Positions 6,993-16,390 of a stretch of 64,000 bases of DNA are shown here, piece by piece. Location: the NCBI GenBank assembly GCA_034521975.1, contig JAXHLR010000002.1:186001-250000 (forward strand), read 5' to 3'. The translations under genes were made by a program, and so were the position numbers. Source of the DNA: Acidimicrobiales bacterium. Its GTDB lineage: Bacteria > Actinomycetota > Acidimicrobiia > Acidimicrobiales > SKKL01. Numbering within the stretch: the stretch's first letter is position 1; each line of letters opens with the position of its first letter. The notes under the pieces are model-generated. The model ran no database searches, was not told the DNA's origin, and was given only the letters and a program-made list of their open reading frames with translations.

Positions 6993-8448
6993 GCCGAGAG
7001 CCACCCATGAGGTGGCGCTGGGAGAGCTGGCTCGATGTGCCGGTGCCGGGCTGATCGGCACCACCGATGGACCGCCTGCCGACGGGGTCCTGGTCACCGA
7101 CGTCGTCCACGACTCCCGCCACGTCGGGCCCGGGCACCTCTTCGTGTGCATCCGCGGCACCAGCGTCGACGGTCACGACCTCGCGATCGACGCGGTCGCC
7201 GCTGGAGCGGTCGCCCTCGTCGTCGACCATCGACTCGAGATCGGGGTGCCCCAGCTTCATGTCGATGACACCCGGGTCGCGATGGCCCCCATCGCCGCCT
7301 GCTTCTTCGGCCATCCCGCCGAATCGATGACCGTCATCGGCGTCACCGGCACCAACGGCAAGACCACGGTCGTGCACCTGCTGCGGTCGATCCTCGAGCA
7401 GGCTGGAACGGCTGCGGCGACGATCGGAACGCTCACCGGGGGTCACACCACGCCCACCACCCCCGAGGCGCCGGAGCTGCAGCGACGCCTGGCCGCCCTC
7501 CTCGCTCGCGGCACCGAAGCGGTGGCCATCGAGATCTCCTCCCACGCGCTGTCGCTGCACCGCGTCGACGCCATCGTCGCCGATATCGCCGTCTTCACCA
7601 ACCTGAGCCGTGACCACCTCGACTTCCATGCCAGCATGGACACCTACTTCCAAGCCAAGGCCCGACTCTTCACGCCCGCCCACGCGCGGCAGGCAGTGGT
7701 CAACCTCGATGACTCCCACGGCCGGCTCCTGTTCGACGCGGCGTCGATCCCCACGATCGGCTACCGGCTCGCCGATGCCTCCGGGCTCCAGCTCCACCCG
7801 GACCACAGCAGCTTCGTGTGGGAGAGCCAGCACGTCACCCTGCCGTTGGTGGGCCGGGCGAACGTGTCCAACGCCTTGGCCGCCGCAACGGTGGCCCGCC
7901 TGCTCGGCATCCCGACCGCCACCATCGCCGATGGCCTCGAGCGGGTCGAGCCGGTCCGGGGCCGCTTCGAGCGGGTCGACCTCGGTGCCGGGTTCGAGGC
8001 GATGGTCGACTACGCGCACACCCCCGACGCGCTGAGCCAGCTGCTGGAGACCGCCAACGAGCTGACCGGCAGCGGCCGGGTCCACCTGGTGGTGGGCTGC
8101 GGGGGAGACAAGGATCGCACCAAGCGGGTCCCGATGGGCGACGCTGCGGCCCGGCTGGCCGACCACGTGGTGCTCACCAGCGACAACCCCCGCAGCGAGG
8201 ATCCTTACGCGATCATCGACGAGATGCGCGCAGGGATGAGCACGACCGAACACGTCGACATCGAGATCGAGGCCGACCGTCGTCAGGCCATTCGCCGGGC
8301 GCTTGCTGCTGCCGCGCCCGGCGACCTGGTCGTGGTCGCGGGCAAGGGACACGAGACCGAACAGATCATCGGCGACCAGACGATCCCCTTCGACGACCGC
8401 GTCGTGGTCGTCGAGGAGTGGGAACGATTGAACGGGACCGTGCGGTGA
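6982..8448 (+). CDS. murE: UDP-MurNAc-L-Ala-D-Glu:meso-diaminopimelate ligase
   Basis: A 488-residue Mur ligase adding the third residue of the stem peptide. The ATP loop is GVTGTNGKTT. The DNPRSEDP segment near residue 405 carries the DNPR motif that marks meso-diaminopimelate specificity, so a DAP-type wall is expected. The N-terminal VHDSRHVGPGHLFVCIRG is also typical. The GTG at 6982 has AGGAG six bases upstream; an ATG at 6976 abuts that AGGAG and is less likely. It overlaps ftsI by 11 bases. mraY follows at once, with no murF between. Confidence 0.92.
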   Translation: MIAEPRATHEVALGELARCAGAGLIGTTDGPPADGVLVTDVVHDSRHVGPGHLFVCIRGTSVDGHDLAIDAVAAGAVALVVDHRLEIGVPQLHVDDTRVAMAPIAACFFGHPAESMTVIGVTGTNGKTTVVHLLRSILEQAGTAAATIGTLTGGHTTPTTPEAPELQRRLAALLARGTEAVAIEISSHALSLHRVDAIVADIAVFTNLSRDHLDFHASMDTYFQAKARLFTPAHARQAVVNLDDSHGRLLFDAASIPTIGYRLADASGLQLHPDHSSFVWESQHVTLPLVGRANVSNALAAATVARLLGIPTATIADGLERVEPVRGRFERVDLGAGFEAMVDYAHTPDALSQLLETANELTGSGRVHLVVGCGGDKDRTKRVPMGDAAARLADHVVLTSDNPRSEDPYAIIDEMRAGMSTTEHVDIEIEADRRQAIRRALAAAAPGDLVVVAGKGHETEQIIGDQTIPFDDRVVVVEEWERLNGTVR

Positions 8449-9494
8449 TCCAGCTGCTCATCGCGGTGACGGTCTCGATCGCCGTGTCCCTCGCGACCAC
8501 CCGGTACCTCATCGCCTGGCTCACTTCGCATCGCATCGGTCAGCCGATCCACGACGACGTGCCCGAAGGCCACACCACCAAGGCCGGCACTCCCACGATG
8601 GGCGGTGTCGCCATCGTCGCCGGTCTCCTGGTGGGATATGCCGCCACCAACCTCTACCGGGGCGTCTACACCCGTACCGGCATCATCGTCGTGCTCGCGA
8701 TCGCGGCAGCGGGTCTGGTCGGACTCGTCGACGACTGGATCAAGGTGTCACGGGAACGGAACCTGGGCCTGACCAAGCGGGCCAAGCTGGCCGGCTTGGT
8801 GCTCGTGGCGGGCGGGTTCATCGTGTCGATGCTGGCGTTCACCGGTGTCAGCACCGAGCTGGCCTTCACCAGGGCCGGGCACCTCGGCGTCGATCTCGGC
8901 GAGTGGGGGTGGGCGCTGTTCGCCTTGTTGTTGATCATGGGCAGCACCAACGCGGTCAACTTCACCGACGGCCTCGACGGCCTCGTCGGTGGTTCGGCCA
9001 CTCTCGGGTTCGCGGCGATGACCGTCATCGGGTTCTGGGCGTTCCGCAACCCCGAGCTGTACGAGGTCAGCCACGCCCTCGACCTCGCCATCGTCGCGGT
9101 CGCGATGCTCGGCGCGTGTCTGGGCTTTCTGTGGTGGAACGCCTCGCCGGCTCAGATCTTCATGGGTGACACCGGCTCGCTGGCGATCGGAGCTGCCTTC
9201 GCCACTCTGGCGCTCGCCACCAACACCCACTTGCTGCTCGTGTTCATCGGCGGGCTCTACGTCATGGAGGCGTTGTCGGTGATCATCCAGATCGCCAGCT
9301 TCCGTCTGACCGGCCGGCGGGTGTTCCGGATGGCTCCCATCCATCACCACTTCGAGCTGCGCGGCTGGCCGGAGACGACGGTGATCGTGCGCTTCTGGAT
9401 CTTGGCCGGGATCGCCACCGCGGTCGGTCTCGGCCTGTTCTACGCCGACTTCATCACCAACACCGACCTCCCCGCCCGGGTGGTGCCGGGGTGA
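8445..9494 (+). CDS. mraY: Phospho-N-acetylmuramoyl-pentapeptide transferase
   Basis: A 349-residue integral membrane enzyme with about ten hydrophobic helices. It moves phospho-MurNAc-pentapeptide from UDP to undecaprenyl phosphate to make lipid I. Signatures are HTTKAGTPTMGG near residues 43-54, the aspartate-rich VDDWIKV near 92, NFTDGLDGL near 170-178, FMGDTGSLA near 239, and the histidine cluster IHHHFELRGW near 300. The GTG at 8445 overlaps the murE stop by 4 bases. Length and motifs are normal. Confidence 0.95.
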   Translation: MIQLLIAVTVSIAVSLATTRYLIAWLTSHRIGQPIHDDVPEGHTTKAGTPTMGGVAIVAGLLVGYAATNLYRGVYTRTGIIVVLAIAAAGLVGLVDDWIKVSRERNLGLTKRAKLAGLVLVAGGFIVSMLAFTGVSTELAFTRAGHLGVDLGEWGWALFALLLIMGSTNAVNFTDGLDGLVGGSATLGFAAMTVIGFWAFRNPELYEVSHALDLAIVAVAMLGACLGFLWWNASPAQIFMGDTGSLAIGAAFATLALATNTHLLLVFIGGLYVMEALSVIIQIASFRLTGRRVFRMAPIHHHFELRGWPETTVIVRFWILAGIATAVGLGLFYADFITNTDLPARVVPG

Positions 9495-10843
9495 ACCCGA
9501 CGGGCTCCGGCCCGGGTCCGACGATCGTGGTCGGCCTCGGCATCACCGGCAGGGCAGTGGTCGATGCGCTCCTCGCCGACGACCGCGAGCTGGTGGTGAT
9601 CGATGACCGTCCCTCCCCCGAGGTCAGGCACTTCGTCGACAGCCGCGGTCTGGAGCTGATCGAATCTCCCGATCCCGACGAGGTCGCTCGCCTGGTGGGT
9701 GGCGCGTCGCGGCTCATCCCCGCGCCCGGATTGCCCGACCGGCATCCGGCGATCCGAACGGCGCGCCGCCTCGGCGTCGCCGTCCAGTCCGAGTTCGACC
9801 TGGCCGCGGAACGGGACGATCGTCCCGTGGTGGCGGTGACCGGCACCGACGGCAAGACCACGGTCACCACGATGGTGGCGGCCATGCTCGAGGCCAGCGG
9901 ACGGGCCACCTCCCTCGCCGGCAACAACGACACGCCGCTGATCGCGGCGATCGCCGATCAGCGCCCCGAGGTGTTCGTGGTCGAAGCCTCGTCGTTCCGT
10001 CTCGGACACAGCCAGCGCTTCGCGCCCGTCGTCGCCACCTGGTTGAACTTCGCTCCCGATCACCTCGATGTGCACGACAGCCTCGATGCGTACGAGCGGG
10101 CCAAGGCGTCGATCTTCGACCATCAACCCGCGGACGGCGTCGCCATCACCAACGCAGGCGATCCGGTGGTGAGTCGTCACCGCGGGCGGGGCGCGGCCCG
10201 CCACCTCACGTTCTCCGCCGGTGATGGCGACTACCGAGTGGACAGCGGCTGGCTGGTCACCGACAGGGGAGAGCGCATCGTCGCGGTCGATGAGATGAGC
10301 CGCCGAGCGCCCCACGACATCGAGAACGCGCTGGCCGCCGCCGCCACGGCGTGCAGCGCCGGAGCCGATCTGGTGGCCGTGGCCGAGGTACTGGGCAGCT
10401 TCGAAGGCCTGGCGCACCGCGCCCAGCTCATCGACGAACAGGGCGGGGTCCGCTTCGTCGACGACTCCAAGGCCACGGTGCCTCACGCAGTGATCGCCGC
10501 GGTGCGGGGCTGTGCGCACGTCGTGCTCATCGCCGGGGGCCGGAACAAGGGACTCGATCTGACCGCGCTACGGGAGGTGAGCGACCGCGTCCGGGCGGTG
10601 GTGGCCATCGGCGAAGCCGCGTCCGAGGTTCGCGCTGTGTTCGCACCCATGGGGATCAGCGTCGTCGATGCCGACTCCATGGACGACGCGGTCGGGAGCG
10701 CCAGCATGCTCGCCCGGGTCGGCGACACGGTCCTCCTCTCGCCGGGCTGCACGTCCCATGATTGGTACGACAACTTCGCCGAACGGGGCGATGACTTCGG
10801 TCGGGCCGTCCGAGCCCTGCACACCGGAACAGGTGCCTCATGA
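9491..10843 (+). CDS. murD: UDP-MurNAc-L-Ala:D-Glu ligase
   Basis: A 450-residue Mur ligase. Residues 10-25 (TIVVGLGITGRAVVDA) form the N-terminal Rossmann domain. VTGTDGKTTVTT near residue 117 is the ATP loop, with Asp where most MurD have Asn. EASSFRL near 162 and the C-terminal SPGCTSHDWYDNFAERGDDF (family SPACASxDxFxNFxxRGxxF) identify MurD rather than MurC, E or F. It adds D-Glu to UDP-MurNAc-L-Ala in the cytoplasm. The GTG overlaps the mraY stop by 4 bases. Confidence 0.93.
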   Translation: MNPTGSGPGPTIVVGLGITGRAVVDALLADDRELVVIDDRPSPEVRHFVDSRGLELIESPDPDEVARLVGGASRLIPAPGLPDRHPAIRTARRLGVAVQSEFDLAAERDDRPVVAVTGTDGKTTVTTMVAAMLEASGRATSLAGNNDTPLIAAIADQRPEVFVVEASSFRLGHSQRFAPVVATWLNFAPDHLDVHDSLDAYERAKASIFDHQPADGVAITNAGDPVVSRHRGRGAARHLTFSAGDGDYRVDSGWLVTDRGERIVAVDEMSRRAPHDIENALAAAATACSAGADLVAVAEVLGSFEGLAHRAQLIDEQGGVRFVDDSKATVPHAVIAAVRGCAHVVLIAGGRNKGLDLTALREVSDRVRAVVAIGEAASEVRAVFAPMGISVVDADSMDDAVGSASMLARVGDTVLLSPGCTSHDWYDNFAERGDDFGRAVRALHTGTGAS

Positions 10844-11997
10844 TCACAGACGAACCCACCGAGACCCGCCCACGGTCGGGGCCCCGCCTCCTTGGCCGAC
10901 CGAGGGGACGCCGCACCGGGCTCTTCATGGCGCTGTTGGCCATCGTGGTGCTGCTCTGCCTGCTCGGACTGGTCATGGTGATGTCGGCCTCGTCGGTCGT
11001 CGGGCTCTACCAGTTCGGCTCGTCCTGGTACTTCGTGAAGCGTCAGGCGATCTGGCTCGGTGCCGGCCTCGTCGTCCTCGTGCTCACCATGCGGATCGAC
11101 TACCACGTCTGGCGCCGGCTGGCGGTCCCGTCGCTGCTGGTCTCGCTCGGGTTGCTCGTGCTCGTGCTCATCCCCGGCATCGGCCGCGAGGTCTACGGTG
11201 CGACCCGCTGGCTGGGGATCGGTCCCGTCCAGATCCAGCCGTCGGAGTTCGCCAAGTTCGGCCTCGTCCTGTTCACCGCCGACCTGCTCGCCCGGCGGGC
11301 CCACCGGATGCACGACCTGCGCATCACCCTGAAGCCGGTGGCGGTGGTCACCGCGGTCGTGGCGGGGCTGGTGCTGTTGCAGCCGAACCTCGGCACCACC
11401 ATGGTCATCGGCGCCATCGCCGTGGCCATGCTGTTCGTGGCCGGCACCCCGCTGCTCCCCCTTGCCGGACTCGGTATGGGCGGCGCCGCTGCTGCCGGCG
11501 GGCTGGCCCTCGCTGCTCCCTACCGGCGGGAGCGTGTCATGACGTTCCTCGATCCGTGGCGGGACCCCCTCGACACGGGCTACCAGACCATCCAGTCGTT
11601 GGTCGGCATCGCCCAGGGCGGCCTGGCGGGGGTGGGGCTCGGAGCGAGTCGCTCGAAATGGGGCTTCCTGCCCTTCGCCCACACCGACTTCGTGTTCGCC
11701 ATCATCGCCGAGGAGGCAGGGCTCATCGGCGCGTCGCTCGTCGTCGCCCTCTTCATCGCCCTCGCCTGGCTGGGGGTGCTCACCTCGATGCGCGCGCCCG
11801 ACACCTTCGGCATGCTCGTCGCCGCAGGGATCACCACCTGGCTCTGCGTGCAGGCCTTCGTCAACATCGGCGCAGTCATCGGCATCCTGCCCATCACCGG
11901 GGTGCCCCTGCCCTTCGTCTCCTTCGGTGGCTCGTCGCTGCTGGCGATCATGGCGGCCAGCGGGATCTTGTTGAACGTGTCGCGCCATGCCCGCTGA
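10840..11997 (+). CDS. ftsW: Septal peptidoglycan glycosyltransferase FtsW
   Basis: A 385-residue SEDS-family protein with about ten transmembrane helices. The cytoplasmic N-terminus (residues 1-25) is arginine-rich. Family signatures include VYGATRWLGIGPVQIQPSEF near 118-137 and the C-terminal GVPLPFVSFGGSSLLA near 355-370. FtsW polymerises lipid II at the septum with FtsI. It is placed between murD and murG, as is usual for FtsW in dcw clusters. RodA is the alternative name for paralogues, but the position favours FtsW. The ATG overlaps the murD stop. Confidence 0.92.
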   Translation: MITDEPTETRPRSGPRLLGRPRGRRTGLFMALLAIVVLLCLLGLVMVMSASSVVGLYQFGSSWYFVKRQAIWLGAGLVVLVLTMRIDYHVWRRLAVPSLLVSLGLLVLVLIPGIGREVYGATRWLGIGPVQIQPSEFAKFGLVLFTADLLARRAHRMHDLRITLKPVAVVTAVVAGLVLLQPNLGTTMVIGAIAVAMLFVAGTPLLPLAGLGMGGAAAAGGLALAAPYRRERVMTFLDPWRDPLDTGYQTIQSLVGIAQGGLAGVGLGASRSKWGFLPFAHTDFVFAIIAEEAGLIGASLVVALFIALAWLGVLTSMRAPDTFGMLVAAGITTWLCVQAFVNIGAVIGILPITGVPLPFVSFGGSSLLAIMAASGILLNVSRHAR

Positions 11998-13132
11998 TCC
12001 GACCCCCACCTGGGCGATGATCGCGGGTGGGGGCACCGCGGGCCACGTCATCCCCGGGCTGTCGGTGGCCGCCGAGCTGGTCCGTCGAGGGCACTCACCC
12101 GACTCGATCCACTTCCTCGGCAGCGCGCGCGGGGTCGAGGTCGAGATGGTGCCCGAGGCCGGGTTCGCCGTGAGCGTCCTCCCGGGTCGTGGTCTCAACA
12201 GTCGCCGTCTCGACCTGGCCAACCTCGTGGCGGTCGTCGGACTCGTCCGGGCCACGCTCGCGGGCATCGGCATCGTGCGTCGTCACCGTCCGGCCGTGGT
12301 GCTGTCGCTCGGCGGCTACGCCGCCGTGGCCGGGATCATCGGTGCGGCGGTCTGGCGGGTCCCGGTCGTGGTCACCGAACAGAACGCAAGGGGGTCGCTC
12401 GCCAACCGTCTCGCCGGCCGCTTCGCCAAGACCTGCGCCGTGCCCTTCGAGGGCACCGACCTTCCCCGCGCCGTGGTCACGGGAAACCCGGTGCGACCCG
12501 AGATCGTCGAGGCAGCAGATGCTGCGGCCGATCCGACGAGGCGCTCTGCGATCCGTCGCGAGCTCGGCGTTCCCGAGGGCTCGACGCTCATCGCGGTGAT
12601 GAGCGGATCGCTCGGTGCCCGGTCGGTCAACCGTGCAGCGATCGCCATGGTGGAACGACTCGCCGACCGGGGCGATCTCGTGGTGCACCACGTCGTCGGA
12701 CGCAGGGACTGGCAGAGCGAGCACGCACCGGCTCCGGTGCTCGGCGCCGAGGCCGCCATCGACCACCGGTCCTTCGAGTACGAGTCCAGGGCCGATCGGC
12801 TGCTCGCGGCCGCCGATCTGTTCATCGGGCGAGCCGGTGGATCGACCGTCGCCGAGCTGGCCGTGGTCGGCGTGCCGAGCATCCTGGTCCCGCTTCCCAT
12901 CGCCCCACGCGATGCGCAGTTCCACAACGCTGAGGCGCTGGTCCAAGCGGGCGCGGCCATCCGGATCACCGATGCCGAGTGCACCGGCGAGCGGCTGGTC
13001 GAGCTGGTCGAGGAGCTGCTCGACGATCCCGCGACGCTCCCGGCCATGGCCGCGAGCGCTCGCCAGGTAGGCCACGCTGATGCCGCGGGGCGGGTGGCCG
13101 CGCTGTGCGAGGAGCACGCGCTCGGTGACTGA
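11987..13132 (+). CDS. murG: Lipid II synthase: UDP-GlcNAc transferase MurG
   Basis: A 381-residue GT28 glycosyltransferase that adds GlcNAc to lipid I on the inner membrane face. The N-terminal GGGTAGHVIPGL (residues 9-20) and the C-terminal GRAGGSTVAELAVVGVPSILVPLP (nucleotide site) are diagnostic. The family VTGNPVR segment is present near 163-169. It begins 11 bases inside ftsW and ends 8 bases inside murC, so translation of the group is probably coupled. Confidence 0.94.
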   Translation: MPADPTPTWAMIAGGGTAGHVIPGLSVAAELVRRGHSPDSIHFLGSARGVEVEMVPEAGFAVSVLPGRGLNSRRLDLANLVAVVGLVRATLAGIGIVRRHRPAVVLSLGGYAAVAGIIGAAVWRVPVVVTEQNARGSLANRLAGRFAKTCAVPFEGTDLPRAVVTGNPVRPEIVEAADAAADPTRRSAIRRELGVPEGSTLIAVMSGSLGARSVNRAAIAMVERLADRGDLVVHHVVGRRDWQSEHAPAPVLGAEAAIDHRSFEYESRADRLLAAADLFIGRAGGSTVAELAVVGVPSILVPLPIAPRDAQFHNAEALVQAGAAIRITDAECTGERLVELVEELLDDPATLPAMAASARQVGHADAAGRVAALCEEHALGD

Positions 13133-14504
13133 GGTCGACCTGTCCCGCCCAACGCGGATCCACATGGTCGCCATCGGAGGCAAGGCCATGAGTGCGATGG
13201 CCGAGATCCTGCTGGCCATGGGACACCACGTCACCGGTTCCGATCTGGTCGACGGGCCCGAGCTCGCGCACCTGCGGTCCCTTGGTGCCACGGTCGTGGT
13301 CGGCCACGACGCCGCCAACGTCGGCGATGCCGGCCTGGTCGCCTGCTCCACCGCGGTGTCGGCCGACAACGTCGAACGGCAGGCCGCGCTCCGGCGCGGC
13401 ATCCCGGTGGTGAGCCGCCCCGAGCTCCAGGGTTCCATCGTCGGGACGCGGCGAGCGCTCGCGGTCTCGGGGACCCATGGAAAGAGCTCGACCACGGCGA
13501 TGCTGGTCACCATCTGCAACCACGCAGGGCTCGACGTCTCCTACATCGTCGGTGCCCGCATCGGGAACCTGGGCTCGGCCCGGCTCGGGAGCGGCGAGTG
13601 GTTCGTGGTCGAGGCCGACGAGAGCGACGGCACCTTCCTGCAGCTCGGCGCCGAGGTCGCGGTGGTGACCAACGTCGACGCTGACCACCTCGACCAGTGG
13701 GGGTCGCTCGACGCCATCGAGGCCGGGTTCGATCGGTTCCTCTCCGAAGCCACCGGCGGGTCGATGGTGGGTGTCGACGACCCGATCGCGAACCGCCTCG
13801 GTGCCCGGCACGGCTCGCTCGGGGTCGGTCTCTCGCCCGGCGCCGACTGGCGCATCGTCGAGCCGGAGGTCGGTCGTGGTGTCACCCGGTTCACGTTGAT
13901 CGATCCATCGGGGGCCAGCACCGATGTGGCGGTGCCGGAGCCGGGCGTCTACAACGCCCGCAACGCGGCCATGGCCATCGCCGCCGCCCACCACCTGGGG
14001 GTGCCGGTGCCGGTGGCGGTCGAGGCCCTGGCCCGATACGCCGGACTCGAGCGTCGCTTCCAGGTCCGAGGCGAGGTGGGCGGCGTCACCGTGGTCGACG
14101 ACTACGCCCACAACCCGGCGAAGGTCACCGCGGTGCTGGCAGCAGCCGCGGCCGGTGGGTGGGACCGAGTGCTCGCGGTGTTCCAGCCACATCGCTACAG
14201 CCGCACCGCCGACCTTTGGGCGTCCTTCGCCGACAGCTTCGTCGACGCCGACATCGTCTGGGTGACCGAGCTCGACCCCAGCGGGGAGCCCCACCGCGAC
14301 GACATCAGCGGATCGCTGATCTGGGAGGCGGCGCGCCGCGCCCATCCCGACGCGGACATCCGGTGGGCGCCCGACCGCGAGGCGCTCATCGCCGAAGTGG
14401 TCGGCGAGCTACAGCGGGGCGACCTGTGCATCACCATCGGGGCGGGCGACATCACCACCCTCCCCTCCCCGCTGCTCGAGAAGCTGGGGGAGACGTCGCC
14501 GTGA
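13125..14504 (+). CDS. murC: UDP-N-acetylmuramate:L-alanine ligase
   Basis: A 459-residue Mur ligase adding the first stem residue. The ATP loop is GTHGKSSTTAM, with HG as expected for MurC. VEADESDGTFLQL and VDDYAHNPAKV are family motifs, and FQPHRYSRT near residue 360 is also typical. The N-terminal glycine motif reads HMVAIGGKAMSAMAEIL where most MurC have IGGIGMSGIAE; the Lys and Ala there are unusual. The GTG at 13125 is chosen because GGAG ends about 10 bases upstream and the murG stop overlaps. Confidence 0.92.
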   Translation: MTEVDLSRPTRIHMVAIGGKAMSAMAEILLAMGHHVTGSDLVDGPELAHLRSLGATVVVGHDAANVGDAGLVACSTAVSADNVERQAALRRGIPVVSRPELQGSIVGTRRALAVSGTHGKSSTTAMLVTICNHAGLDVSYIVGARIGNLGSARLGSGEWFVVEADESDGTFLQLGAEVAVVTNVDADHLDQWGSLDAIEAGFDRFLSEATGGSMVGVDDPIANRLGARHGSLGVGLSPGADWRIVEPEVGRGVTRFTLIDPSGASTDVAVPEPGVYNARNAAMAIAAAHHLGVPVPVAVEALARYAGLERRFQVRGEVGGVTVVDDYAHNPAKVTAVLAAAAAGGWDRVLAVFQPHRYSRTADLWASFADSFVDADIVWVTELDPSGEPHRDDISGSLIWEAARRAHPDADIRWAPDREALIAEVVGELQRGDLCITIGAGDITTLPSPLLEKLGETSP

Positions 14505-15418
14505 ACCGCGATGCGCCAGCCATCGACGCCGTCGCCGAGGCCCTGGGTCCGCGTGTCCGGCGCCAGGTGCCGCTCGGGCCGCTCACCACCTATCGCGTCG
14601 GAGGGCCCGCAGCGCTGCTGCTCGACGCCCACGCCGTCGCCGATCTGGTCGATCTCGGTCAGGTGCTGGCCGAGCATCCCGTCCCGGTGCTGGTGGTCGG
14701 CAAGGGATCGAACCTGTTGGTGCTCGACGGCGGCTTCGCCGGGGTGGTGGTCCACCTCGGCGACGAGTTCGCCTCGGTCGACATCGAGGGCACCCGGGTC
14801 ACCGCCGGCGGCGCGGCATCGATGCCCGTCGTCGCCCGTCGCACCGCACGTGCCGGGCTGACCGGGTTCGAGTGGGCGGTCGGGATCCCCGGTTCGATCG
14901 GCGGGTCGGTGCGGATGAACGCCGGAGGGCACGGGTCCGACATGGCGGCCAGCTTGATCAGCATCCGCGTCGTCGCCCTCGCGGGCGGCGACCATGATGA
15001 GGTGTCCGCCGATGCGCTCGAGCTCTCCTACCGGTCCTCGAACCTGGCACCGTCGACCGTCGTGGTCGACGCCACGTTCGGGTTGAGCAGAGGCGACCCG
15101 GCCACCGCCCAGGCCGAGATCGACTCCATCGTGCGGTGGCGGCGGGCGAACCAGCCCGGTGGCCCCAATGCGGGCTCGGTGTTCACCAATCCGCCCGACG
15201 ATCACGCCGGGCGGCTGATCGACGAGGCGGGGTGTCGCGGGTTGCGGCTCGGCTCGGCCCAGGTGTCGCCCAAGCACGCCAACTTCATCCAGGCCGATCC
15301 TGGTGGCTCGGCCGACGACATCTGGAGGCTCATGAACGAGGTGCGCACTCGCGTGGCCGAGCGCATGGGCGTCGAGCTGCGCGCCGAGACCCACGTCGTG
15401 GGAGAGCCGGCCTCGTGA
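14501..15418 (+). CDS. murB: UDP-N-acetylenolpyruvoylglucosamine reductase
   Basis: A 305-residue FAD enzyme that reduces enolpyruvyl-UDP-GlcNAc to UDP-MurNAc with NADPH. FAD-binding motifs are LGPLTTYRVGGPA near residues 26-38, VVGKGSNLLVLDGGFAGVV near 66-84, and GIPGSIGGSVRMNAGGHG near 128-145. NAGSVFTNP near 224 holds the catalytic serine of type I-like MurB. Short insertions typical of E. coli MurB are missing. It lies between murC and ftsQ, as in several actinobacteria, and its GTG overlaps the murC stop. Confidence 0.94.
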   Translation: MNRDAPAIDAVAEALGPRVRRQVPLGPLTTYRVGGPAALLLDAHAVADLVDLGQVLAEHPVPVLVVGKGSNLLVLDGGFAGVVVHLGDEFASVDIEGTRVTAGGAASMPVVARRTARAGLTGFEWAVGIPGSIGGSVRMNAGGHGSDMAASLISIRVVALAGGDHDEVSADALELSYRSSNLAPSTVVVDATFGLSRGDPATAQAEIDSIVRWRRANQPGGPNAGSVFTNPPDDHAGRLIDEAGCRGLRLGSAQVSPKHANFIQADPGGSADDIWRLMNEVRTRVAERMGVELRAETHVVGEPAS

Positions 15419-16311
15419 CCCGTGCGAGCTCCGGTGGCGGCACCGCGGTCGCCGAGCGTCCGGGATCGACCCCGCCGGTCGATCCCCGGCTGCGTGCCCG
15501 TCGCATCGCGGTTCGTCGGCGCGAGGGCCGGCGCCGGTTGCGACGCCTGTTGTTCGCCGTGGTGGTCACCATCGTCTGCGCCATGGCGTGGGCGATCACC
15601 CGGAGCCCGCTCCTCGACATCGACCACCTCGAGGTCGTCGGGGTGGAGCGGCTCGATGCCGCCACCGTCGTCGCGACGGGTGGCGTCGCCATCGACGACC
15701 CCTTGATCGATCTCGACCTGGGGGCCGTCGACGACCGGATCGAGGCACTGGCCTGGGTCGAGTCGGTCGAGGTCACCAGGAGCTGGTGGGGAACGATACG
15801 GTTCGCGGTCACCGAGCGAGTACCCGTTGCCATCCTGGTCGGCGACGGCACCGATGCCGGTTCGTGGCTCGTCGACCGCTCCGGGTGGGTTCTGGCGTCG
15901 GCGACGCCCGACGATCGCTCGTCGCTGGCGATGATCGAGGGGGTGGAGGCACCGGAGGTGGGCGGTCGCCTCGACGCCGAGCACCGTCCCCCGGTGTCGG
16001 TGGCCGCCTCGCTGACCGTTGGCCTCCATCCCTGGATCGACGCGGTGGTGGTCGACCCCTCCGGCGAGCACTGGTTGCGCCTGGCGCGGTCGGCGTCCGA
16101 TCCCAGCCAGGGCCACGACCCGGCACCGGGCGGGGATCCGGTGTCCGATCCGGCGCGGGTCCGGCTCGGCAGGACGCTCGACCTGCCCGAACAGTTGGTG
16201 GCCGCCGAGACGGTGCTGACCCGGGTCGACCTGAGCTGTCTGGCGACCGTCGATGTCCGGGTGGCCGCCACCCCGGCGGTCACCCGTCACCCCGACTGCG
16301 AGGCGATGTGA
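15415..16311 (+). CDS. ftsQ: Cell-division protein FtsQ
   Basis: A 298-residue bitopic protein. A very basic cytoplasmic region (residues 1-44) precedes one transmembrane helix (LLFAVVVTIVCAMAWAI). A POTRA domain follows, starting at ITRSPLLDIDHLEVVGVERL, then an FtsQ beta domain with VPVAILVGDG and WLVDRSGWVL. FtsQ links FtsL/B to the divisome. Residues 220-245 form a low-complexity Asp/Pro/Gly loop (SDPSQGHDPAPGGDPVSDPA) that looks like an insertion in the C-terminal domain. The GTG overlaps the murB stop. Confidence 0.88.
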   Translation: MTRASSGGGTAVAERPGSTPPVDPRLRARRIAVRRREGRRRLRRLLFAVVVTIVCAMAWAITRSPLLDIDHLEVVGVERLDAATVVATGGVAIDDPLIDLDLGAVDDRIEALAWVESVEVTRSWWGTIRFAVTERVPVAILVGDGTDAGSWLVDRSGWVLASATPDDRSSLAMIEGVEAPEVGGRLDAEHRPPVSVAASLTVGLHPWIDAVVVDPSGEHWLRLARSASDPSQGHDPAPGGDPVSDPARVRLGRTLDLPEQLVAAETVLTRVDLSCLATVDVRVAATPAVTRHPDCEAM

Positions 16312-16347
16312 GGGGATCCCCCGCATCGGCCCAGGTCAGGGGTATCC

Positions 16348-16377
16348 TTGACCCTGATCCGATGGGCCCGATAGCGT
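16348..16377 (+). promoter_or_regulatory. Possible promoter upstream of ftsZ
   Basis: TTGACC at 16348-16353 is followed after 18 bases by TAGCGT at 16372-16377. The -10 match is weak. It would start transcription about 130 bases before ftsZ and just ahead of the attenuator-like leader. Confidence 0.4.
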
Positions 16378-16390
16378 CTCACCCCGTAGA

